Below are positions 27,013 to 35,640 of a stretch of DNA of 36,564 nt, in pieces. The notes under the pieces were generated by a model. It ran no database searches, was not told where the DNA came from, and saw nothing but the letters and a program-made list of their open reading frames with translations. The first letter of the stretch is position 1; the number at the start of each line of letters is the position of its first letter. Location of the stretch: assembly GCA_902770045.1 (NCBI GenBank), contig CACXRO010000030.1, positions 1 to 36,564 of the forward strand, written 5' to 3'. The translations under genes and the position numbers were made by a program. Origin of the DNA: an uncultured bacterium (GTDB lineage Bacteria; Verrucomicrobiota; Kiritimatiellia; RFP12; UBA1067).

Positions 27013-27672
27013 ATGACAAGTAGAAAGAAACTGATTATTTATAATTGGTTGTCATCGATACTCCCAGACTTTGGGGTGTTTAGGCGATTTCGTAAGTCGT
27101 TTTTGCGGTGGAGTGGGGTTGATATCCATCCAAGTGTTTTTTTAAGCGGGACAGTTAGATTTGTTGGTGAAGGTGAAATTTCAATAGGTGCGCATTCTAC
27201 AATTCGTGAAGGTGCATTGTTTCATGTCGCTGGGGGTGGACGAATCACGTTAGGTGAACATGTCTTGATAGGAGAAAATGCTATCTTGGAATGTGGGTCA
27301 AGTCCAGAAAACACGGCGTACATTAAATTGGGTAATCATGTTGATTTTATGATGGGAAGTCTGGCGTCGGCATGCGGATCTGCGCATATTTGCATAGAGA
27401 ACAACTGCAAAATAGCCCATAATGTATCGATTAAGTCAACAGAACACAAGATTGATCTAGAAGGCGAATGCATAGGCGGAGAAGCGCAGTTCCATAGCAT
27501 TCATATTTCAACAGGTTGTTGGGTGTGCGCTGGCGCAATAATTATACCAGGGGTAACGGTGGGGAAGTACAATATTATTGCGGCTGGTGCAGTTGTGATA
27601 CACGACACGCCGGACAATGTCCTTATGGCTGGAGTGCCTGCTACAGTTAAAAAGGAGTATCAAAGGGTATGA
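27013..27672 (+). CDS. Left-handed beta-helix acyltransferase (WbbJ/LacA type)
   Basis: A 219-residue transferase with hexapeptide repeats (GEISIGAHSTIREGALFHV, GRITLGEHVLIGENAIL, ISTGCWVCAGAIIIPGVTVGKYNIIAAGAVV), ending VLMAGVPATVKKEY, the usual C-cap of O- or N-acetyltransferases using acetyl-CoA. The active-site His is plausibly in ISTGCW/AEHK-type loops (TEHKIDLEG). It may acetylate the 3-amino-dideoxyhexose or another polysaccharide sugar. AT-rich relative to fdtA. The stop overlaps the next start by 4 nt (ATGA 27669-27672). Confidence 0.85.
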   Translation: MTSRKKLIIYNWLSSILPDFGVFRRFRKSFLRWSGVDIHPSVFLSGTVRFVGEGEISIGAHSTIREGALFHVAGGGRITLGEHVLIGENAILECGSSPENTAYIKLGNHVDFMMGSLASACGSAHICIENNCKIAHNVSIKSTEHKIDLEGECIGGEAQFHSIHISTGCWVCAGAIIIPGVTVGKYNIIAAGAVVIHDTPDNVLMAGVPATVKKEYQRV

Positions 27673-28409
27673 AGCCGCATGTGAATTCGTTTGTTCGGAA
27701 TACCAATCGTGTTTTCCCCGCGCAAGGTCGATATGATAAATTGCGTTATGACATGAATGAAAATCCTGAGGGGTTGCCCAAGGAGTTTGTGGATTCTGTG
27801 TTGAAGGAGGTGACGCCGGAATTCCTTGCAATATATCCCGAGCCAGACAGGTTCTTGCGCAAGTATGCCGACTTTGTCGGGGTCGGATTTGAGAATCTCA
27901 TGTGCACGAACGGCTCAGATATGGCTATTCGTTATCTGCTAGAGACATTTGGAGAGGTTGGGAAGGAGGTCGTGACGGTCGCCCCTTCTTTCGAAATGTA
28001 TTGGGTCAATTGTAATATTTTAGGTTACAAGCATGTGCCAGTCGTATACGAGCCAGATCTTACGCTAAAGATCGAGAAAGTAATTGCGGCAATAAATGAG
28101 AATACACGCATTGTCGTGCTGTTAAATCCAAACAATCCAGTCGGGAATGTTTATACGGCTGATGAGTTTGAAGCTGTCCGTCGACGTGCAGAGGAAGTCG
28201 GGGCGCTTGTGATTGCAGATGAGGCGTATCATTATTTCTATTCTAGGACTTTTCTTAATGAGGCACTTGTAGCGCCCAACGTTGTGGTGTTGCGGACGTT
28301 CTCAAAGTTGATGTCGCTTGCGGCGGTGCGGCTTGGTGTAATTGTTGGGAATTCCGTGGACGATAATGTTTGTGGTCACGGGGTGAAAATATTCACGGTT
28401 AATTCATAA
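27669..28409 (+). CDS. Class I/II PLP aminotransferase (HisC-like), C-terminally truncated
   Basis: A 246-residue fold-type I aminotransferase fragment. LRYDMNENPEGLP, YPEPDRFLRKYADF, NPNNPVGNVY and VIADEAYHYF are all present, and Lys213 in RTFSKLMSLAAVRLG is the PLP Schiff-base lysine. Intact relatives are about 350 residues; here the protein ends at KIFTVNS, where the family normally runs on for about 100 residues with the C-terminal domain. The next gene's ribosome site (AAGGAG) follows at once, so the missing part is deleted, not frameshifted. Probably inactive, or dependent on another partner. Related enzymes in such loci aminate small keto-phosphates or decarboxylate amino-acid phosphates. 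Confidence 0.75.
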   Translation: MKPHVNSFVRNTNRVFPAQGRYDKLRYDMNENPEGLPKEFVDSVLKEVTPEFLAIYPEPDRFLRKYADFVGVGFENLMCTNGSDMAIRYLLETFGEVGKEVVTVAPSFEMYWVNCNILGYKHVPVVYEPDLTLKIEKVIAAINENTRIVVLLNPNNPVGNVYTADEFEAVRRRAEEVGALVIADEAYHYFYSRTFLNEALVAPNVVVLRTFSKLMSLAAVRLGVIVGNSVDDNVCGHGVKIFTVNS

Positions 28410-28419
28410 AAGGAGAGTC

Positions 28420-29199
28420 ATGAGATTTTTAAAAAAAGTATTGAGACGAATATATATAGTACTCTGTCCATTCCCTTCGTTTCGACAGAACACAGGTCAC
28501 AGGATATTGAAATATATTAGAGAGTATTTTAGGTGTGTGATTCATATGCCTAATATAGTAAAAACAGTACGGGATATTGATTACAAGCTTAATTTATTGT
28601 GTGATTATTACTTTGATGTAAGAGAAGTGCATCCTGCTCATGGCGGGTTAAGACATTTTCAAATGTCAGGACTTGCATTGTTGGCGAAATTTGTAGAAGT
28701 GTGTGAGGTAAACAATATTGAATATTGGCTTGATTTTGGATCGCTTCTAGGTGCATATCGTCATGGAGGTTTTATTCCATGGGATGACGATGTGGACGTT
28801 TCGATGCCAGTTGATGCCATGAATAGTTTGCGAGGGCATGCAGACGAATTTCTCGGGTGTGGCATGGAACTAATAGATTATTGGATTCCTGGCAAAATGT
28901 GTCGATTGGTATATGCTTCAAAAAATAATGGCGCCTTCCTTGATATTTATGGGTATGACAGAGAGGCAACCTGTGTTAAGTATGCATTGCCAGGTGGTGC
29001 TCGTGATGTGGTTCCTATCCCGAATTCTGTTATGTTTCCCCTGCAACGGCTCAAGTTTGAGGGCTTGGAAGTGTATGTGCCTAATAAGATTGAAGAATAT
29101 CTATGTTGCAGATATGGAAATTATATGACATTCCCACATCATGCGCATGATGAACAAGGTCATGTTGAAGTTGATCCGTATATAAATCTTGATGAATGA
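28420..29199 (+). CDS. LicD-family phosphotransferase
   Basis: A 259-residue LicD/fukutin-type protein. The core motif YWLDFGSLLGAYRHGGFIPWDDDVDVSM (about residues 103-130) is the DDxD nucleotidyltransferase-like metal site. Family members move phosphocholine or other phospho-alcohols, including ribitol phosphate, from CDP carriers to glycans. The first 70 residues are an extra basic/aromatic N-terminal part, possibly membrane-associated. AAGGAGAG precedes the ATG by 5 nt; the stop overlaps the next gene by 4 nt. Strongly AT-rich. Confidence 0.87.
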   Translation: MRFLKKVLRRIYIVLCPFPSFRQNTGHRILKYIREYFRCVIHMPNIVKTVRDIDYKLNLLCDYYFDVREVHPAHGGLRHFQMSGLALLAKFVEVCEVNNIEYWLDFGSLLGAYRHGGFIPWDDDVDVSMPVDAMNSLRGHADEFLGCGMELIDYWIPGKMCRLVYASKNNGAFLDIYGYDREATCVKYALPGGARDVVPIPNSVMFPLQRLKFEGLEVYVPNKIEEYLCCRYGNYMTFPHHAHDEQGHVEVDPYINLDE

Positions 29200-30746
29200 G
29201 GTCAAGCACTATTATGGTCAGGTTGCTAATACTATCATGCGGGACGAATGCCAACTGGCATGTGTTGAAGACGCTTCGTGAGAAGTTTTCAGGTGAGTTC
29301 TATTTGATTGGGACTGATACGAACGCAAAGTGTCTAGTCCCGTCGGCAAAGTTTCTGGATGCTTTTTATCAGGTCCCGCCAACTGCGAATGGCGAATTCT
29401 TGGGAATGCTGGCCACAATCATAGAGGATGAGAAACCGCAATACATTTGGCCAAGTTTTGACGGGGATCAACTTCTTCTATGTGCCCAACGAGAGTTGCT
29501 TGCAAAGTATGGTGTAAGGTCTTTAGGCATTTCGGGGCAGACCGCCAAGGTGTATTCGGACAAAAAGAAAATGATGTCGGCTATCGCAAGTGCCGGATTT
29601 CCAGTCCCAAAGATTTTCAGCACTCCGGTTGACTTGCTGCCCGGTGAATCATATTGTGTGAAGCCGATTCACGGCGTTGGTTCAATCGGTGTTTGCGTAC
29701 GACGTGGCATAGACCTTATAGGGCAAGGCATGTCAGACGATGTAATTATTCAGGAAGTGTGTTCTAGTCCTGAAGTGACGATGGAGTGCTTCGCCTATAA
29801 AGACCGATTCTCAGCAATATGTCGAGAGCGGCTGGCGTCAAAGGCAGGGGTATGCACAAAAGCGCGTATATTCAAAAGCCAGCGTTTGGAAGCCATTGGG
29901 CGCAAGTTCGCCAGCGTCTTCGAAACTCCGATGTTCTTCAATTTGCAATTTATGAAGTCTGGTGCTGGAGATTTTGTCATAACTGATGTTAATCTTAGGA
30001 CAGCAGGAGGGATGGGCCTTTCGTATGCGGCGGGATGGGACGAGGCATCGGCAATTGCAAAAGTCATGCTTGGCTGCCCAGTTGACGATGTCATGTCTAC
30101 CTTGCCAGAGTTTGTGCAGGAGCAATATGTTGTGAGAGTATACGAGGACATCCAAACTAAGGTTGAGCCAAAGACGGTTGCGTTTGATTTTGATGGAACA
30201 CTGCTTGACAGTCGCGCGCGACACCGGTTGGTCATGGATGATGTGCTGAGAAAATTCAATGTCGAAATCGACACCTCTGGTCTTGTTGCATTTAAACGAT
30301 GCGGTGGCAACAATGTCGATTTCCTTGTTTCAAAAGGCGTCAGCGCAGATGTAGCCAAAAAGATTCAGCAAGACTGGATTTCTAAGATTGAGGATTTCAA
30401 ATACTTGGCAGTAGATGTATTATACGAGGATGCCGAGGATCTGATCTCAAGGTTTGCGGGATGGCGCAAGGTATTGGTTACGGCCAGGAATAATGAAGAT
30501 GGTGTAGCACGCACGCTTGAACGCTTGGGGATTGAAAAGCTGTTTGACGGGGTCCATGTAGTAAAGCCTGGATCAATGTGTAGCATGGACAAAGCCCAAA
30601 TCTTGAAACAGGAGAAGGCGCTGTTGTTCTATGGAGACACAAATTCTGATTATATGGCATCGGTTGTCGCAGATGTTCCTTTTCGCTATCGCGAATGCGG
30701 GTTCCACAGCCGAGATGTTGTCTATTCGTCAAACAATAACTCTTAA
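29196..30746 (+). CDS. ATP-grasp / HAD-phosphatase fusion protein
   Basis: A 516-residue bifunctional protein. Residues about 8-310 form an ATP-grasp enzyme of the CarB-like type: [19 protein letters not shown] (pre-ATP-grasp domain), [16 protein letters not shown] (ATP-binding lysine and loop) and [15 protein letters not shown] (metal-binding Asn region). From about 326 a HAD hydrolase begins: [12 protein letters not shown] (motif I), LVTARNNED (motif II), [14 protein letters not shown] (Lys) and [12 protein letters not shown] (motif IV). Together they could ligate an amino or carboxyl compound and remove a phosphate during polysaccharide decoration; substrates are unknown. Start at the ATGA overlap; ATG 29214 is an alternative. 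Confidence 0.82.
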   Translation: MRSSTIMVRLLILSCGTNANWHVLKTLREKFSGEFYLIGTDTNAKCLVPSAKFLDAFYQVPPTANGEFLGMLATIIEDEKPQYIWPSFDGDQLLLCAQRELLAKYGVRSLGISGQTAKVYSDKKKMMSAIASAGFPVPKIFSTPVDLLPGESYCVKPIHGVGSIGVCVRRGIDLIGQGMSDDVIIQEVCSSPEVTMECFAYKDRFSAICRERLASKAGVCTKARIFKSQRLEAIGRKFASVFETPMFFNLQFMKSGAGDFVITDVNLRTAGGMGLSYAAGWDEASAIAKVMLGCPVDDVMSTLPEFVQEQYVVRVYEDIQTKVEPKTVAFDFDGTLLDSRARHRLVMDDVLRKFNVEIDTSGLVAFKRCGGNNVDFLVSKGVSADVAKKIQQDWISKIEDFKYLAVDVLYEDAEDLISRFAGWRKVLVTARNNEDGVARTLERLGIEKLFDGVHVVKPGSMCSMDKAQILKQEKALLFYGDTNSDYMASVVADVPFRYRECGFHSRDVVYSSNNNS

Positions 30747-30760
30747 TTCGTTTACTTAAT

Positions 30761-31849
30761 ATGATCAAGTTTCTAGACCTCAAGAAGATTAACGAACGCT
30801 TCCGCGGTGAGATGGACGCGGCGGCGAAGCGCGTGCTGGATTCCGGATGGTATCTGCTCGGCAAGGAGATCGAGCGGTTTGAGGCCGACTTTGCTGCGTA
30901 TTGCGGTGTAAAGCACTGTGTTGGCTGTGCCAACGGGCTTGATGCATTGAAGCTTATAATCAGGGCGTATGGTTTTGGCCCTGGTGACGAGATAATCGTT
31001 CCGGCTAATACGTTCATTGCATCCATCCTTGCCATCAGTGATAATGGCTGCACTCCGGTTTTGGTGGAGCCGAAGTGGGAGACGCGCCTCATCGACGACG
31101 ATCTCATCGAGCAGGCGGTAACGCCGCGCACTAAGGCGATCATGGTCGTCCATCTCTATGGCCGCGCCATGGACATGACGAAGGTGTGGGCGATTGCAAA
31201 GAAACACGGGCTGAAGATAATCGAGGACTCCGCGCAGGCGCACGGGGCGATGTTCGATGGGCGGCGAACTGGCAATCTCGGTGACGCGAGCGGGTTCTCG
31301 TTCTATCCCGGAAAGAACCTTGGATGCCTTGGCGACGGCGGCGCGGTGACGACGAACGACGATGGGCTTGCCGAGAAGGTAAGGGCGCTGCGCAACTATG
31401 GTAGCGATGTAAAATACCATTTCCCGTATTGCGGCACCAATTCGCGGTTGGACGAGATCCAGGCGGCGTGGCTGGGGGTCAAGTTGCCGCATCTTGACGC
31501 CGACAATGCACGGCGGCGCGAAATCGCCGCGCGCTACTGCGCTGAAATCAAGAATCCGCTCGTCACCTTGCCGGAAATGTCTTCGTCGTCCGTTTGGCAT
31601 GTCTTCGCGGTGACGTGTCCAAGGCGAGACGAGTTGCAGCAGTATCTGGCCGACAATGGCGTCCAGACTGTGATTCACTATCCTATACCGCCGCACAAGC
31701 AGCCGTGCTATGCGGAATGGAACGACCGCAGTTATCCTGTCACCGAGCGGATACACCGTGAGATTTTGAGCCTTCCGATTTCGCCAGTGCTGACCGATGA
31801 CGAGGTTGGCGAAGTGATTCGCATTGTGAATGAGTTTGGCAAGCGGTGA
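30761..31849 (+). CDS. fdtB: dTDP-3-keto-6-deoxyhexose transaminase (FdtB/DegT family)
   Basis: A 362-residue DegT/DnrJ/EryC1 sugar aminotransferase. It starts [14 protein letters not shown], with [34 protein letters not shown] as the PLP-phosphate region; Lys185 in [15 protein letters not shown] forms the Schiff base. It closely resembles FdtB/QdtB, which aminate C3 of the keto sugar made by FdtA, so the locus should make dTDP-3-amino-3,6-dideoxyhexose. Composition jumps to higher GC exactly at this gene. No Shine-Dalgarno is seen; TTTACTTAATATG precedes the start, and its own promoter is possible but weak. Confidence 0.88.
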   Translation: MIKFLDLKKINERFRGEMDAAAKRVLDSGWYLLGKEIERFEADFAAYCGVKHCVGCANGLDALKLIIRAYGFGPGDEIIVPANTFIASILAISDNGCTPVLVEPKWETRLIDDDLIEQAVTPRTKAIMVVHLYGRAMDMTKVWAIAKKHGLKIIEDSAQAHGAMFDGRRTGNLGDASGFSFYPGKNLGCLGDGGAVTTNDDGLAEKVRALRNYGSDVKYHFPYCGTNSRLDEIQAAWLGVKLPHLDADNARRREIAARYCAEIKNPLVTLPEMSSSSVWHVFAVTCPRRDELQQYLADNGVQTVIHYPIPPHKQPCYAEWNDRSYPVTERIHREILSLPISPVLTDDEVGEVIRIVNEFGKR

Positions 31850-31874
31850 ATGGCATTCGCCAGGGAAGGTGGAG

Positions 31875-32882
31875 ATGGAGAAGCCGTTAGTCACAATTTC
31901 GATGATCACGTACAACCAGGAGCGGTATGTGCGGGATGCGGTGCGCGGCGCTTTGGCGCAGACATACGAGCCGCTGGAGATTGTGATTTCCGATGATTGC
32001 TCGACTGACAGTACCTGGGACATTATTCGTGATGAGGTTGAAGCATACCGCAAGTCAGGCGGGATTCACAAGAACATCGTCCTTAACCGTAACGAGCAGA
32101 ATCTCGGCATCATCCGCCATAGTCTTGCCCAGGAAGCCCGCATACACGGCGAACTTATGGTGGCCAACGCCGGCGACGACATCTCCATGCCCAACAGGGT
32201 GGAGCGAATTGTCGAAGCCTGGGAAGCGGCGGGAAGGCCAAAATGCTGGATATATCATGGCGGACGTATGATTTCGCCTTCCGGACGCGACATCGGCGAT
32301 TTGTCGATGTATGGAGAGTGGTGGCCGCTTGGTGCCGCGTCAGTATATGTTGGGTTTAAGAAGGACGAGTGGCCGGAGATAAAAGACAGTTCCTGTTATG
32401 AAGATTGGATATATTCGCGCCGCATGATGATGGCAGGGAAGGTTTTGCGCGTTAATGATGAGCTTATCAAGTACCGTTGGGGCAATGGTATCAGTTCGTC
32501 ATTAAAGAACTACCGTAATCGGTTATGCAAGTCAAAGTTGTCGATGATTGCCACTTGTAGGCAAGTTGCTGTAGATCTTGAGTGTCGCAAGAACATGATT
32601 TCTCCTGAATTGTATAGCGAGATAAAAAGTCATAACGATGACTTGTTGCGTGACAATGAAAACTGGTATGCATTGGCAGCAGGAAAGTCATTTGCTGAAC
32701 GCTGGAGTGCTTTTTTGTCTCAGCGGCCGCGGCGCCCTTGGCTCGGGCCGGGCAGAATGTTTAAGTATTTAGCATGCTTGGCTTGTGTCTTGCCTCCCGG
32801 AAGGCTTGATTTCATTGCCAATTGTTTTGCACAAATATCTGGTGTTTTCCCGGTGGTTAGGTCATTCTTAAGGGTGCGATGA
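31875..32882 (+). CDS. Family 2 glycosyltransferase
   Basis: GT-A fold, 335 residues from ATG 31875. VTISMITYNQERYVRDAVRGALAQTYEPLEIVISDDCSTDSTW begins the nucleotide-sugar domain, and NAGDDISMPNRV carries the DxD-equivalent. Acceptor and sugar are not predictable. GGAAGGTGGAG precedes 31875; the longer frame from 31830 would overlap fdtB and lacks a ribosome site. The stop overlaps the next GT by 4 nt. Confidence 0.85.
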   Translation: MEKPLVTISMITYNQERYVRDAVRGALAQTYEPLEIVISDDCSTDSTWDIIRDEVEAYRKSGGIHKNIVLNRNEQNLGIIRHSLAQEARIHGELMVANAGDDISMPNRVERIVEAWEAAGRPKCWIYHGGRMISPSGRDIGDLSMYGEWWPLGAASVYVGFKKDEWPEIKDSSCYEDWIYSRRMMMAGKVLRVNDELIKYRWGNGISSSLKNYRNRLCKSKLSMIATCRQVAVDLECRKNMISPELYSEIKSHNDDLLRDNENWYALAAGKSFAERWSAFLSQRPRRPWLGPGRMFKYLACLACVLPPGRLDFIANCFAQISGVFPVVRSFLRVR

Positions 32883-33904
32883 TGTCTCCAAGATTTTCCA
32901 TTATAATGCCTGTATACAACGCCGGTGCGTATTTTGCCGGTGCAGTCGAGTCAGTGCTCAGTCAGTCGTATCCAGATTTTGAGCTGATTCTGGTAGATGA
33001 CGGCGCAACGGACGGGTCGGGGCAGGCGTGTGACAAGTTTGCCGCGGCAGATCAGAAGGTGCGTGTCATCCATGTTCCAAACGGCGGGATATGCAAGGCT
33101 CGGAACATTGGCATCGCCGCCGCGCGCGGCGAATATATCATGTTCTGCGATCACGACGACGAGTATCTTCCAGGGTATTTGGCCGAAGTGTCGAAGGCGA
33201 TTGACGAATACGATAGCCCGGATATCGTCAAGGTGAACCACGAGACGTTGCGCAGATGGCACACAGGAGATACCGCAGTCGAATATTCCGGTTCGTCGAT
33301 GCGTACGCAAGTCGTCAACAAAGGAGATAGGCTTAAATATTCGTTTTTTACCGATTTAGTGTCTGTGATATGGGATGGGGCATACAAACGTGAATTTGTT
33401 TTCGCGGGTTCGCTAATATTTGACGAGACGTTTAGGTTTGGAGGAGAGGACTTTCTTTTCATGCTGCGTGCGTTATCTGCTTCCAACGGAGTGGTATGGC
33501 TTGAGAAGGTGATGTATCGACATTACGAGAATTTGGCTTCGAGTACTTCCTCTAGGTGCCATCCCGAGCTTGTCGGTGATTATTTGCGTACAATCGAATA
33601 TGAGACAACAATATGGAGGACGGTTGACCTTTCCTGGAATGTGGCAAGGTTTAGACGCTGGATTATTCGTCTCGACAAGTATGTGCTGGATGCCAGCGGC
33701 TGTGAATTCTCCAGGTTTCGCAAAGCGAGGATTATGTCGCAGTTTATGCGGATGTTGCTCCCTGCCGCTTCCGTCTGGAAGGGCGATGCGTCAGGGTGCG
33801 GCATGTCCGACCATGTGTTGCTCGCGTTTGCCGCATTTCGTATGGGTTGGCTATTCGGGCTGCTACGTGCGTTTAGGCCAAAGTGGACGAGGCGAACTTC
33901 GTGA
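32879..33904 (+). CDS. Family 2 glycosyltransferase
   Basis: GT-A fold, 341 residues. FSIIMPVYNAGAYFAGAVESVLSQSYPDFELILVDDGATDGSG and YIMFCDHDDEYLPGYL (the DHDD metal site) are typical. The last 80 residues are hydrophobic and basic (FAAFRMGWLFGLLRAF), suggesting membrane contact. Starts within the previous stop (ATGA). With its neighbour it probably builds successive linkages of the repeat unit. A new promoter starts shortly after it. Confidence 0.87.
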   Translation: MMSPRFSIIMPVYNAGAYFAGAVESVLSQSYPDFELILVDDGATDGSGQACDKFAAADQKVRVIHVPNGGICKARNIGIAAARGEYIMFCDHDDEYLPGYLAEVSKAIDEYDSPDIVKVNHETLRRWHTGDTAVEYSGSSMRTQVVNKGDRLKYSFFTDLVSVIWDGAYKREFVFAGSLIFDETFRFGGEDFLFMLRALSASNGVVWLEKVMYRHYENLASSTSSRCHPELVGDYLRTIEYETTIWRTVDLSWNVARFRRWIIRLDKYVLDASGCEFSRFRKARIMSQFMRMLLPAASVWKGDASGCGMSDHVLLAFAAFRMGWLFGLLRAFRPKWTRRTS

Positions 33905-33925
33905 ATCCATCTGCACGATGCGGCG

Positions 33926-33949
33926 AAATATGGTAAAATACACGGCATG
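33926..33949 (+). promoter_or_regulatory. Leaderless extended -10 promoter of the tarI-like unit
   Basis: AAATATGGTAAAATAC: TG 33931-33932, TAAAAT 33934-33939, ATG 33947 after 7 nt. No -35 and no Shine-Dalgarno. Confidence 0.7.
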
Positions 33950-34699
33950 GACGCCAGCATAACCTTAAATGATCGCGGCAGCCGCGAGCCGGTGGTGGCG
34001 GTGGTGTTTGCGGGGGGGGCCGGGACACGCATGGGTGCCGCGATGCCGAAGCAGTTCCTTGAACTGAACGGCAAGCCGGTGCTGGCGCATGTCCTGGAGC
34101 TCTTCGAGCGGCAGCCGGAAGTCGACCGCATTCGGTTGGTGGTCCAGAAGGAGTACATCTCCGCGGCGGAATCGCTCTGCCGCGAATACGGCATCGGCAA
34201 GCTCGCGGGCATCTGCGAGGGGGGCGCGAGCGCGCAGGAGTCCATCTACCGCGGGCTGCTCGCCTGCCGCGAAGGCGGCGACGGCGACGACGCGATCGTC
34301 CTGCTGCACGACGGCGTGCGCCCGTATGTGCTTCCGGAGGTAATCTCAGCGAACATCGCCGGCGTGCGCGAGCGTGGGAACGCGGTGACCTTTACGCCAT
34401 GCTTCGAGACGCTGGTCATCAGCGAGGACGGGCAGCGCGTGAGCGACATCCCGCCGCGCCGCAAGTCATACGCCGCGCAGGCGCCGCAGAGCTTCCGGCT
34501 CGGCGACATCCTCGCGGCGCACGAGCGGGTGCGGGCCATGCCGGGCGGATACGAGGACCTCGTAGACCAGGCGACGATCTGCTGGAAGCTGGGCATCCCC
34601 ATCAACCTGGTGCCGGGCAACCGCGGCAACGTGAAGATCACGACGCCGGAGGACATCATTTCCCTGGAGGCGCTGCTGCGCCGGGAGGGAGGAAGATGA
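33947..34699 (+). CDS. TarI/IspD-family cytidylyltransferase
   Basis: A 250-residue nucleotidyltransferase that activates a polyol phosphate with CTP. VVFAGGAGTRMGAAMPKQFLELNGKPVLAHVLELFE is the CTP-binding loop; LHDGVRPYV, SFRLGDILAAHE and VKITTPEDI are further family motifs. The pattern QESIYRGL and PQSFRLGDIL resembles TarI (D-ribitol-5-phosphate cytidylyltransferase) more than housekeeping IspD (MEP pathway), and the company of an epimerase and LicD supports TarI-like use. IspD cannot be excluded by eye. Start from the adjacent -10 box, giving an extra N-terminal stretch of about 13 residues. The stop overlaps the next gene (ATGA). Confidence 0.85.
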   Translation: MDASITLNDRGSREPVVAVVFAGGAGTRMGAAMPKQFLELNGKPVLAHVLELFERQPEVDRIRLVVQKEYISAAESLCREYGIGKLAGICEGGASAQESIYRGLLACREGGDGDDAIVLLHDGVRPYVLPEVISANIAGVRERGNAVTFTPCFETLVISEDGQRVSDIPPRRKSYAAQAPQSFRLGDILAAHERVRAMPGGYEDLVDQATICWKLGIPINLVPGNRGNVKITTPEDIISLEALLRREGGR

Positions 34700-35640
34700 G
34701 CGTAGACGGCAAGAGGGTGTTGGTGACCGGCGCTACCGGGCTCGTGGGGTCCGCGCTCTGCCGCGAGTTAGTGCGGCGCGGGGCGAAGGTGGTGGCGCTG
34801 GTACGCAGTCCTGAGAAGGCGAAGGCGCGGCTGCCGGCGGAGGTGGAGACGGTCGTCGGCGACGTCTGCGCGAGGATCGACGTCTCCGGAGCGGTGGACT
34901 ATGTCGTCCATGCCGCGGGGCCGACGTCGTCGCGCGACTTTGTGGAGCGTCCGGTCGAGGTGATTGACGCGGTCTTCGGCGGCGCGCGCAACGTGCTCGA
35001 TTTCGCCCTGGATCGCGGGGTGGAGGGACTGGTGTTCCTCTCCACGATGGAGGTCTACGGCCTCACCGACTCGGAGAGGGTGGCCGAGGACGGCTATGCG
35101 CCGCTGGACACGATGTGCGCACGCAGCAGTTATCCGGAGGCGAAGCGGCTTGCCGAGTGCCTGTTTGCGTCCGCCGCGAAGGAGCACGGCCTACGCGCGA
35201 TGGTGGCGCGGCTCACCCAGACCTTCGGCGCCGGGGTGGCGCGCGACGACAGGCGCGTCTTCGCCGAATTCGCGCGCGCGGCAGCGGAGGGGCGGGACAT
35301 CGTCCTCAAGTCCAGCGGCGCCACTGCGCGCTGTTACTGCGCGCTGCCGGACGCGGTGGCGGCGATCATTGCGATACTCGAGCGTGGAGAGGCGGGTAAG
35401 GCGTACAATGTGGCCAACCCGTCGACGTTCTGCACCATCCGCGAGATGGCGGAGCTGGTGGCAAGCGAGTTCGGCGGCGGGAAGTGCAAGGTGGTATTGG
35501 GCGGCGATTCCGCCGCGGAGCGCGGCTATCTGCCGGAGTTCAGGATGAACCTCAACGTCGACCGGCTCAAGGAGCTCGGCTGGAGTCCGACCCTGGGGCT
35601 TAAGGAGATGTTTGGTCAGTTGCTGGAGGGATGGCGATGA
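34696..35640 (+). CDS. NAD-dependent epimerase/dehydratase (extended SDR)
   Basis: A 314-residue extended short-chain dehydrogenase. VLVTGATGLVGSALCREL is the NAD-binding GxxGxxG; SSYPEAKR (about residues 143-150) holds the catalytic Tyr-x3-Lys, and FLSTMEVYG the Ser/Thr. Substrate may be a nucleotide-linked sugar or, given its neighbours, a CDP-linked polyol or keto-sugar. GGAGGAAG precedes the ATG, which overlaps the tarI-like stop. The frame is open upstream through tarI but without family similarity. Confidence 0.88.
   Translation: MSVDGKRVLVTGATGLVGSALCRELVRRGAKVVALVRSPEKAKARLPAEVETVVGDVCARIDVSGAVDYVVHAAGPTSSRDFVERPVEVIDAVFGGARNVLDFALDRGVEGLVFLSTMEVYGLTDSERVAEDGYAPLDTMCARSSYPEAKRLAECLFASAAKEHGLRAMVARLTQTFGAGVARDDRRVFAEFARAAAEGRDIVLKSSGATARCYCALPDAVAAIIAILERGEAGKAYNVANPSTFCTIREMAELVASEFGGGKCKVVLGGDSAAERGYLPEFRMNLNVDRLKELGWSPTLGLKEMFGQLLEGWR

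Noticed and set aside
34399..34695. Extending the epimerase upstream through the tarI-like gene
   Set aside because: The NAD-binding motif begins right after ATG 34696, which has a good ribosome site; upstream residues are a shadow of the tarI-like gene.
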